Source: a bacterium (lineage in GTDB: Bacteria > Patescibacteriota > JABMPQ01 > JAQVVF01). From it: a DNA stretch of 5,940 nt. The position numbers and the translations under genes are program-made. The stretch lies in the NCBI GenBank assembly GCA_030611905.1, contig JAUWOX010000067.1, forward strand, positions 1-5,940, written 5' to 3'. Below are positions 1 through 5,606 of the stretch, in pieces. The notes below the pieces were generated by a model. It had not been told where the DNA came from. It made no database searches and saw nothing but the letters and a program-made list of their open reading frames with translations. Position 1 is the stretch's first letter, and each line of letters starts with the position of its first letter.

Positions 1-1
1 T

Positions 2-1093
2 GATTTTCCTATGTCAGCAAAGAATGTTATGTCATTATATGAGAAATCAGGTGGGCCAACAGTTGATGGGGTATTTGCGATGACTGGAACAGTATTGGAA
101 GAGTTGTTAAGGTTAACTGGAGAGATTGAGATGCCGGAATATGATACTGCGGTCAATGCTGATAATTTTTTTGATGAGACGCAATGGAAAGTAGAGATTG
201 ATTATGATAAAGAAGAAAATCAGCCGAAAAAATTCTTAGCAGATATGTTTCCCAAATTCCTTGACAAATTAACAAATTTAGACAAGAATAAATGGTTAGA
301 TTTAGGTGATGTGTTTTATAGAATGTTGGAACAGAAGCATATTATGATGTATTTCGTTGATGAGGGATTAGAGAATTGGGCCAAGGAATCTAATTGGACC
401 GGAGAGATTAAGAGTACTAGTAAGGATTATTTAGGTGTTGTGTCAACTAATATTGGTGGGGGTAAAACTGACCATGTAGTTGATGAGAAAATTTTGCATG
501 AGGCGGAAATTTTGGATGATGGTAGTGTTGTGGATACGGTAACGGTTACGAGAATCCATAATGGCAGCGAGAATAGTTATTGGACGAACGTAAAGAATAT
601 GTCATATATGAGGATTTATGTTCCTTTGGGTAGTGAGTTAATTGAGGCACACGGGTTTGATAAGGAATTTTGGGATGTCTTGAGACCTATAGAAGAAGAT
701 TCATATCCTGATCCATTAGTTGGTGAAATTGAAAGCAAGATGCGAACAGATGAGGTGTCTAAAACTAGAATGTTTCAGGAGGACGGAAAAACCGTTTTTG
801 GTAATTGGATGGGGGTTGAACAGGGGCAGGCTAAGACAGTTGTGGTTAAATATAAATTACCTTTTGAAGTTAAGAAAAATATTAGTGATCCGGCAGTATC
901 TTATGGCCTATTTGTGCAAAGACAGCCCGGGACAAAGCCGTATAATTTTACTAGTAATTTAAAATTTCCAAGAGGATATTCTGTAAATTGGAAATATTCT
1001 TCTGATAATCTGTTGTCTGATATTGAGAGTGGACTGCAGTATAGGACGGAGTTGGAGAAAGACAAGGCGTATGCTGTTGTATTTGTGAAATAG
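2..1093 (+). CDS. DUF4012-domain cell-envelope protein, C-terminal part (5' end outside window)
   Basis: The frame is open to the left edge: bases 2-10 read Asp-Phe-Pro before the first ATG at 11. That ATG is therefore almost certainly internal, and the protein begins upstream of the window. About 363 residues are visible. The stretch around GGPTVDGVFAMT, the following EIEMPEYDTAVNADNF segment, the glycine run TNIGGGKTD and the Asp/Val-rich beta strands after it (DDGSVVDTVTVTRIHNGS) are what I recognise as the DUF4012 pattern. Such proteins are usually large, with an N-terminal membrane anchor, and are frequent in Patescibacteria, often near glycosyltransferase or envelope genes. No biochemical function is established to my knowledge. 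The visible part has no membrane segment and is rich in charged residues and Trp, consistent with an extracytoplasmic domain. It ends with TAG 18 bp before murJ, suggesting co-transcription and an envelope role. The family call is fairly sure; the role is inferred. Confidence 0.82.
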   Translation, partial: DFPMSAKNVMSLYEKSGGPTVDGVFAMTGTVLEELLRLTGEIEMPEYDTAVNADNFFDETQWKVEIDYDKEENQPKKFLADMFPKFLDKLTNLDKNKWLDLGDVFYRMLEQKHIMMYFVDEGLENWAKESNWTGEIKSTSKDYLGVVSTNIGGGKTDHVVDEKILHEAEILDDGSVVDTVTVTRIHNGSENSYWTNVKNMSYMRIYVPLGSELIEAHGFDKEFWDVLRPIEEDSYPDPLVGEIESKMRTDEVSKTRMFQEDGKTVFGNWMGVEQGQAKTVVVKYKLPFEVKKNISDPAVSYGLFVQRQPGTKPYNFTSNLKFPRGYSVNWKYSSDNLLSDIESGLQYRTELEKDKAYAVVFVK

Positions 1094-1111
1094 GAAATAG
1101 TTGATTATTTC

Positions 1112-2653
1112 ATGAAGATTTTTAAGAAATATAAAAAACTATTCTATTCCGGTGCGCTCATTTTGGGCATCTCTTCTTTTATTTCTCGTTTTCTCGGTTT
1201 GATTCGTGATAGATTATTTGCTGAACAATTTGGAGCTGGGATTCAATTAGATGCTTATTATGCCGCTTTTAGAATCCCTGATTTCATTTTTAATTTGTTA
1301 ATTTTAGGAGCTTTGTCATCGGCTTTTATTCCTGTTTTTGTAGATTATATTACTAAAAATAAAAAGAAAGACGCTTGGCATTTGGCGAATTCATTATTAA
1401 ACATAATTTTAGGAATAACGATTTTAATTTGCATAGTTATTTTTATTTTTGCACCGCGTTTGATGTTCTTGATTGCACCAGGTTTTAGTGGACCAGAAAA
1501 AGAATTAACTGCGCAGTTAACGCGGATTATGCTGTTGTCTCCTATATTTTTTGGTTTATCAAACGTAGCTGGGGCTATATTGAATTCTTTTAGGCGATTT
1601 TTCTTTTATGCTTTGGCTCCGATTATGTATAATGTTGGAATAATTTTTGGCGCTTTGTTTTTAGTAAAGCCCTATGGCGTTAAGGGACTGGCTATTGGAG
1701 TAGTAATTGGCGCTTTTTTGCATTTCATAGTTCAATTGCCGAGTGTTATAAAGCTTGGTTATCGTTACAGATTAGTATTTGATTATGCGCATTCAGGAGT
1801 TAAAAGAGTAGTTAGATTGATGATTCCTGCAGCTATTGGATTGGGAATGACGCAAGTTAATCTTTGGGTGATTACTGTTATCGCTTCTTTAATTAGTGTA
1901 GGTAGTATTACGATTTTTAATTTTGCTAATAATTTGCAGCATTTTCCTATTGGGATTTTTGGTATTTCGATGGCTTTGGCGGCTTTTCCGAGATTGGCTG
2001 AAGCGGCTTCGCAAAAAAAGTCTAAATTGTTCAAAAATACTTTTTCGTCTACTTTTTCCAAAATTTTATTTTTTGTTATTCCTACTTCAGTATTTATGCT
2101 TCTGCTTCGGGCGCAAATTGTTCGTTTAGTTCTTGGGGCTGGAAAGTTTAGTTGGGAAGATACTTATTTAACCGCCCAGTCATTGGGTTTATTTACATTA
2201 AGTTTGTTTGCGCAGGCTTTAATTCCTTTATTGGTACGATCTTTTTATTCTTTGCAGGACACCAAGACTCCGGTAATAATTAGTGTTATTTCAATGATAA
2301 TAAATATTGCCGGTGGTTTGATTTTATCCCAATCAATGGGAGTACTGGGGCTGGCTTTAGCTTTTTCTATAGCGGCTTTGATTAATATGATGTTGCTAAC
2401 TATTGTTTTGCGGGTTCGAATTGGTGATTTAAATGATAATGAAATTGTTAAAAGTATGGTAGGAGTTGTTTTGTTGGCGTTGGTCGCTGGAGCAGTTTGT
2501 TATGGTTTGTTATATTTGTTGTCTTGGTGTGTTAATATGGAGAGTTTTGTCGGTTTATTGTTGCAGGCAGCTGGTGCTTTTGTCGGAGGAACTTTGGTTT
2601 ATCTGGGATTGGCGTGGTTGTTTAAATTTAAGGAATTACAAATCAAAAGTTAA
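1112..2653 (+). CDS. murJ: MurJ/MviN-type lipid II flippase
   Basis: This is a 513-residue polytopic membrane protein, the usual MurJ length, with about 14 hydrophobic segments, of the MOP flippase superfamily. MurJ moves lipid-linked peptidoglycan precursor (lipid II) from the inner to the outer face of the cytoplasmic membrane. The N-terminus has the family signature: SRFLGLIRD (Arg26 and Arg32, corresponding by eye to E. coli Arg18 and Arg24), then FGAG, LDAYYAAFRIPD (Asp47) and GALSSAFIPVF. FPIGIFGISMALAAFPRL (from Phe278) matches the conserved start of the second half. By eye, E. coli Arg52/Arg53 correspond to Phe60/Asn61, and Asp269/Arg270 to Asn273/Asn274, so part of the charged central cavity is not conserved. 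The ATG start gives a short basic leader (KIFKKYKK) before the first membrane helix. No clear Shine-Dalgarno site precedes it. It lies 18 bp after the DUF4012 gene and 2 bp before pncB. The family is certain; lipid II as substrate is inferred from family. Confidence 0.93.
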   Translation: MKIFKKYKKLFYSGALILGISSFISRFLGLIRDRLFAEQFGAGIQLDAYYAAFRIPDFIFNLLILGALSSAFIPVFVDYITKNKKKDAWHLANSLLNIILGITILICIVIFIFAPRLMFLIAPGFSGPEKELTAQLTRIMLLSPIFFGLSNVAGAILNSFRRFFFYALAPIMYNVGIIFGALFLVKPYGVKGLAIGVVIGAFLHFIVQLPSVIKLGYRYRLVFDYAHSGVKRVVRLMIPAAIGLGMTQVNLWVITVIASLISVGSITIFNFANNLQHFPIGIFGISMALAAFPRLAEAASQKKSKLFKNTFSSTFSKILFFVIPTSVFMLLLRAQIVRLVLGAGKFSWEDTYLTAQSLGLFTLSLFAQALIPLLVRSFYSLQDTKTPVIISVISMIINIAGGLILSQSMGVLGLALAFSIAALINMMLLTIVLRVRIGDLNDNEIVKSMVGVVLLALVAGAVCYGLLYLLSWCVNMESFVGLLLQAAGAFVGGTLVYLGLAWLFKFKELQIKS

Positions 2654-2655
2654 TT

Positions 2656-4077
2656 ATGAAAAAATTAAGCAAGGAGTATAAAAGGCATTTTTTTCTGCCC
2701 GAAGATCAACATTTATTTGACTATGATCAGATTTTTTCAGTCTCGGCGATGTGGATTGAGCTAGGAATGGAGAATACTTGGGCAACTTATGATTTGTATG
2801 TTCGTCATTTGCCAAAACATCGTAATTTTTTAATTTTTGCTGGGTTAGATGAAATTATTCAAGGTATTTTGAATTGGACTTATACTGAAGAGGAGATTAA
2901 TTATTTGTTGGATAATGAAGTAATTACAAAAAAATGCGCTCAGAAAATGAAAGGACATAAATTTCAAGGAGATGTTTGGGCTATGCCGGAAGGTTCAATA
3001 TTTTTTGCTGATGAGCCAGTAGTAAGAATTTCTGGTCGGATTTGGGAAGTTAATTTAATGACTTTTTTATTAATTAATACTCTTACTTCGAATACCATAT
3101 TTTCTAGTAAAATAGTCAGAAGTTACTTGGCTGCAAAGGGCAAGTGTCAGGTCATAACGGGTCCGTCGATTCGGGCTCATGGTCATGAAGCAGGACTTAA
3201 ATTTGGACGCTCGGCTTATATGTTGGGGGCGCCTTCGAATATAGTACCAGCATTTTCTCGAAAGTTTGATTTAGAAATGTCTGGTGTAAATACTAAAGCT
3301 TACCATGCATTTATTAAATCTTTTCCCACAGAGCTTGAGGCAATGAGAAAGGCAGCTAGTATATTTCCGACGATTGCTTTTATGATTGATACTTATGATT
3401 TAAAACAAGGAGCTGAAAATGCTATCATTGTGGCCAAAGAAAATCAAGTTGCTGGTAAGCCCATTATGACCGGTGTGATTATTGATAGTGGTTCTTCGGT
3501 TGAGGATTTTGCTAGTCAAGCGCGTTATGTTAGGAAGGAATTGGACAAAGCAGGATTAAAACAGGTAAAGATTACTGTTGCTGGTAATTTTGATGAGTGG
3601 AAGATTGCAGAGTATTTATGTATTGGGGCGCCAGTAGACAAGATATTAGTATTTACTGAACTGGTTACTCCAAGCGATGATCCTAAATTGGAAGCTGTAT
3701 TGAAGTTGGCGCAATATATTAAGGATGGAAGAACTTATTATGCGGCCAAGTTAGCTAAGGGTAAATTAAGCTATCCCGGTTCGAAGCAAGTTTTTCGTAT
3801 TTATAAAAATGGAATTATGCAAAAAGATATTATTGGGTTGGATAGTGAAAAATTTGGGGTCTCTTTGTTGAGAAATTATATTACAAAAGGAAAATTGATT
3901 GTTAAGATGCCTGATCTTGATCAAATAAGGGCTTATACGCAGAAGCAATTACAGACATTGTCTGAATCATTGAAGTCTATAGATAAAATATATAATTATC
4001 CTGTTTTAATAAGTCAGCGTTTGAAAAAATTATTGGCGCAGGTAAAACAAAAGCAATTATCTAATATAAAAAAATAA
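2656..4077 (+). CDS. pncB: Nicotinate phosphoribosyltransferase
   Basis: The gene encodes 473 residues, a normal length for the family. The cytosolic enzyme joins nicotinate to PRPP, coupled to ATP hydrolysis, giving nicotinate mononucleotide, the entry step of NAD salvage (Preiss-Handler pathway). The N-terminal part (about residues 20-75) shows the family pattern: an acidic-aromatic start, the beta strand TYDLYVRHLP and AGLDEIIQGIL. The core motif is RAHGHEAGLKFGRSAYMLGA (Arg173 to Ala192), followed by PSNIVPA. MSGVNTKAYHAF contains His217, the residue I align with the autophosphorylated active-site His. MTGVIIDSG and VTVAGNFDEWKI (from about residue 300) are the later barrel strands, with the Gly/Asp residues that bind phosphoribosyl phosphate. 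The C-terminus is short and Lys/Gln rich. The start ATG is 2 bp after the murJ stop with no clear ribosome site, so coupled translation is likely. A downstream Nudix hydrolase begins after one base. No NAD synthesis gene other than this is in the window. Confidence 0.93.
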   Translation: MKKLSKEYKRHFFLPEDQHLFDYDQIFSVSAMWIELGMENTWATYDLYVRHLPKHRNFLIFAGLDEIIQGILNWTYTEEEINYLLDNEVITKKCAQKMKGHKFQGDVWAMPEGSIFFADEPVVRISGRIWEVNLMTFLLINTLTSNTIFSSKIVRSYLAAKGKCQVITGPSIRAHGHEAGLKFGRSAYMLGAPSNIVPAFSRKFDLEMSGVNTKAYHAFIKSFPTELEAMRKAASIFPTIAFMIDTYDLKQGAENAIIVAKENQVAGKPIMTGVIIDSGSSVEDFASQARYVRKELDKAGLKQVKITVAGNFDEWKIAEYLCIGAPVDKILVFTELVTPSDDPKLEAVLKLAQYIKDGRTYYAAKLAKGKLSYPGSKQVFRIYKNGIMQKDIIGLDSEKFGVSLLRNYITKGKLIVKMPDLDQIRAYTQKQLQTLSESLKSIDKIYNYPVLISQRLKKLLAQVKQKQLSNIKK

Positions 4078-4078
4078 T

Positions 4079-4495
4079 ATGCCAAAAATAATTATTGCAT
4101 CAGGTCCAGTTATAATTGAGAAGGGGAAAGTTTTGTTGAATAAACATGGAAAGGATAATTTTTGGAAGTTTCCGGGCGGGAAGGTGGAGAATTTTGGTTT
4201 CAAGGATTGGGAAAATGCATTAGAAGAATCTGCCAAGCGTGAGGTCCAAGAGGAAATGGGAATTGATATAAAAATTGTCAAATCTTTGCGTACTTTATTG
4301 TTGCCAAAACCAGGAGATAAAAATGCTTTGGTAATTTTAGTACATTATTTGGCAAAGAGGGTTGGTGAGATAGAGCCGGGTGAGATGATAAAGGAATGGG
4401 ATTGGATTGATGTTAAAAATTTGCCGAAGGATGTGGCGTCGAATGTTAAAATAGTAATTAATGATTTAGGTTATGGGAATAAGGAAACATTTTGA
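4079..4495 (+). CDS. Nudix hydrolase with lengthened Nudix box
   Basis: This is a 138-residue single-domain protein, typical of small Nudix enzymes, which hydrolyse a nucleoside diphosphate linked to another group and need Mg2+ or Mn2+. The core is visible: the strand ASGPVIIEKGKVLLNKHG, the loop FWKFPGGKVE (Gly33-Gly34), and the metal-binding helix REVQEEMGI (Arg54, Glu55, Glu58, Glu59, Gly61). The distance from Gly34 to Arg54 is 20 residues, where the classic GX5EX7R box has 14, so the loop NFGFKDWEN appears to add six residues. The catalytic REXXEE part is complete. The substrate cannot be read from the sequence. Its place one base after pncB makes an NAD-related or housecleaning pyrophosphatase plausible, but this is only context. 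TGA stop. Its last 48 bases lie inside a 54-bp direct repeat whose second copy is 1.1 kb downstream. An antisense frame across its first half has no recognisable features. Confidence 0.88.
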   Translation: MPKIIIASGPVIIEKGKVLLNKHGKDNFWKFPGGKVENFGFKDWENALEESAKREVQEEMGIDIKIVKSLRTLLLPKPGDKNALVILVHYLAKRVGEIEPGEMIKEWDWIDVKNLPKDVASNVKIVINDLGYGNKETF

Positions 4496-4500
4496 AAAAA
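4447..4500 (+). repeat. 54-bp direct repeat, copy A (native end of nudix gene)
   Basis: The stretch matches 5553-5606 at 52 of 54 positions, with an offset of 1106 bp. The two differences are G at 4454 versus A at 5560, and G at 4470 versus A at 5576. The sequences diverge completely at 4501 and before 4447. Copy A is the genuine 3' end of the nudix gene, including its TGA, plus an out-of-frame ATG at 4473 that in copy B (5579) opens the frame of the next gene. This defines the left edge of the inserted segment. Confidence 0.9.
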
Positions 4501-4823
4501 TAATAATTTTTAAGTCCAGCAGACTTGTTGTTTATCTAGTGATTTATAATAGTGGAGGAATGGTGGCTTGCGAGGCAATGAGTTGCGGGCTTCCGGGCGT
4601 TAGTTTTGATTTAGAAGCTTTAAAGACATATTATCCCAAAGGAATGATAAAGGTAATGTGTTATGATTTGGATAAATTTGTAGATAAAGTTATTCAGTTA
4701 ATGGATGATGAGGCTCTCTATTGCTATATGAAAGCGGATGCTTTGGCGTGGGCAAATGAATGGGGCTGGCCTAAGAGGTGTTGTAAAGTGCTACATAAAA
4801 TTGAATTATTATATAGAAGGTGA
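4473..4823 (+). pseudogene. Glycosyltransferase family 4 C-terminal remnant in a chimeric frame
   Basis: The open frame of 116 codons starts inside the nudix gene. Its first nine codons (MGIRKHFEK) come from the direct repeat and are the same as those that open the repeat-protein frame at 5579. From about codon 14 the sequence looks like the second Rossmann domain of a GT-B glycosyltransferase: KSSRLVVY, then YNSGGMVACEAMSCGLPG, then SFDLEALKTYYPKGM and a DLDKFVDKVIQLMDD helix. Family members normally have 350-400 residues, so roughly three quarters, including the acceptor domain, are absent. The EX7E motif that contacts the sugar nucleotide has lost its first Glu (Asn in YNSGGMVACEAM) and keeps the second. 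A lone tail of this kind cannot form an active enzyme, so I call it a pseudogene, though the frame is still open and could be translated by coupling from nudix. It stops with TGA 4 bp before the methyltransferase, suggesting the two were neighbours in the donor cluster. Confidence 0.75.
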
Positions 4824-4824
4824 T
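4815..4824 (+). promoter_or_regulatory. Extended Shine-Dalgarno site of the methyltransferase
   Basis: AGAAGGTGAT matches much of the sequence complementary to the usual 16S rRNA 3' end, including the GGTGAT part, and lies three bases before the ATG at 4828. It fixes that ATG as the start, in preference to the in-frame ATG at 4738, which would overlap the glycosyltransferase frame by 86 bases and add 30 residues outside the methyltransferase fold. Confidence 0.75.
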
Positions 4825-4827
4825 TTT

Positions 4828-5460
4828 ATGAAATACTCAAACTTAGATGTAAAATACAAAAGACGTTCACATAATATTTTTAAAGAAATTATATTAAAAA
4901 ATATTAAAAGTCAATTTCCGAAAATATTAGATGTTGGTTGTGCGTCAGGGATTATAGGAAGACTGTTGGGGCACAAAAAGAATATTTTTGGAATTGAAAA
5001 TGATGAAGCATTATTCAAATTGGCTGTAGATAATTGTGAAAAAGTTTATAAGTTAAATTTGGAAAAACTTAACAGGGGAGATATTAAAGAGGAAGGATTT
5101 GATTTTATTGTCTTTGGCGATGTTTTAGAGCATATAAAGAATCCTGTGCAAATAATAGAAATACTTTGTGAAAGATTAAAGTCAGATGGTTTTATTATTA
5201 TATCTTTTCCGAATATCGCACAAATCCAGTATCGATTAAGACTTTTATTTGGAAGCTTTGATTATAAAGAAACTGGTGTGTTAGATAAAGCACATGTTCG
5301 CCTATATACTCATAAAACATCTGTAGAGTTAATTGTATCTGCGGGGATAAAAATAGTAAATTTTTATCCAAGTGGAACAATGGTAAGTTTTATAAATATT
5401 TTTCCAAAATTATTAAGCTCGCAGTTTATATTTGTTTGTAAAGTAATACGAAAATGTTAG
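4828..5460 (+). CDS. Class I SAM-dependent methyltransferase
   Basis: The gene encodes 210 residues, a full-length domain for this group. Rossmann-fold landmarks in order: motif I DVGCASG (Asp35-Gly41), which binds S-adenosylmethionine; the acidic end of strand 2, FGIEND (Glu57), expected to hold the ribose; FIVFGDVLEHI (Asp98, Glu101, His102), typical of UbiG-like and Methyltransf_11/23 proteins; and FPNIAQIQYRLRLLFGSFDY (from Phe127), then TGVLDKAHVRLYT (Asp153, His156, Arg158). The last pair is the pattern I associate with methyltransferases in O-antigen and exopolysaccharide clusters, where they act on sugars or precursors. The true substrate is unknown. The start is set by the ribosome site at 4815. 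It follows the glycosyltransferase remnant and its stop overlaps the start of the epimerase remnant, so it appears to be the one intact gene carried in the insertion. It is visibly more AT-rich than murJ or pncB. I see no frameshift or missing motif, so it may still work. Confidence 0.88.
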   Translation: MKYSNLDVKYKRRSHNIFKEIILKNIKSQFPKILDVGCASGIIGRLLGHKKNIFGIENDEALFKLAVDNCEKVYKLNLEKLNRGDIKEEGFDFIVFGDVLEHIKNPVQIIEILCERLKSDGFIIISFPNIAQIQYRLRLLFGSFDYKETGVLDKAHVRLYTHKTSVELIVSAGIKIVNFYPSGTMVSFINIFPKLLSSQFIFVCKVIRKC

Positions 5461-5555
5461 TGACGGGATCAGTAGGGATGTTGGGAAGTTCATTAGTTTA
5501 TATCATATTACTATGGGTATATGATAGTGGTAACTATAGTGTTTATGTTGACTAA
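5454..5555 (+). pseudogene. N-terminal remnant of an RmlD/NAD-dependent epimerase-like gene
   Basis: This short frame of 33 codons overlaps the methyltransferase stop by 7 bases. It begins LVTGSVGMLGSSLV, which contains the dinucleotide-binding TGxxGxxG motif right at the N-terminus, as in dTDP-4-dehydrorhamnose reductases and other extended short-chain dehydrogenases. It ends NYSVYVD, which fits strand 2 with its terminal Asp for the adenine ribose. A full gene would have about 280-320 codons. The frame ends at a TAA (5553-5555) that belongs to the second direct repeat, so the truncation coincides with the right junction of the insertion. The middle (YIILLWVYDSG) is less typical and may have drifted. 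The N-terminal motif is clear but short; the exact subfamily is uncertain. Confidence 0.6.
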
Positions 5556-5606
5556 AATAATAATTAATGATTTAGATTATGGGAATAAGGAAACATTTTG
5601 AAAAAA
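5553..5606 (+). repeat. 54-bp direct repeat, copy B (duplicated end of nudix gene)
   Basis: Copy B corresponds to 4447-4500 with two mismatches. In the nudix frame it still reads KIIINDLDYGNKETF and then TGA at 5599-5601, but no nudix gene precedes it, so it is a detached fragment. Bases from 5607 on run straight into a poly-A/GGAG ribosome site and the repeat-protein gene. This looks like the natural continuation after nudix, so copy B with its right flank probably preserves the original junction. Confidence 0.88.

Larger units (their letters stand above)
4501..5552 (+). other. Inserted polysaccharide-gene segment between direct repeats
   Basis: This 1052-bp segment lies between the two repeat copies. 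It contains a glycosyltransferase tail without a head, an intact methyltransferase, and an epimerase head without a tail. The outer genes break at or within a few bases of the repeat edges. That is what is expected of a random piece of a surface-polysaccharide operon joined into a new place. I see no transposase, integrase, tRNA or terminal inverted repeats. Base composition is uneven: 4561-4620 has 31 G+C of 60, while 4861-4920 has 11 of 60. The nature of the event (homologous or illegitimate recombination, or an assembly join) cannot be decided from this sequence alone. Confidence 0.7.

Noticed and set aside
1783..2061. Antisense open frame of 92 codons inside murJ
   Set aside because: It lies wholly opposite a well-conserved gene, has no ribosome site and its product resembles no protein I know; AT-rich Leu/Ile-coding DNA often leaves the other strand open.
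4057..4281. Antisense open frame of 74 codons opposite the nudix start
   Set aside because: It is explained as the shadow of a gene with an intact catalytic motif; no supporting features.
4738..4827. Longer start for the methyltransferase at 4738
   Set aside because: The extra 30 residues overlap the glycosyltransferase frame and do not resemble a methyltransferase N-terminus, while ATG at 4828 has a clear ribosome site.
5481..5510. Possible promoter (TTGGGA ... CATATT)
   Set aside because: The -10 match is only four of six, and AT-rich sequence gives such matches often; it also lies within the coding remnant.
5501..5526. Inverted repeat TATCATAT / ATATGATA with a 10-base loop
   Set aside because: The arms are 8 bases with a single G-C pair, there is no T-tract after it, and it lies inside the epimerase remnant; not a convincing terminator or operator.
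4447..5606. Classical transposon or insertion sequence
   Set aside because: No transposase, no terminal inverted repeats, and a 54-bp imperfect duplication is too long for a typical target duplication.
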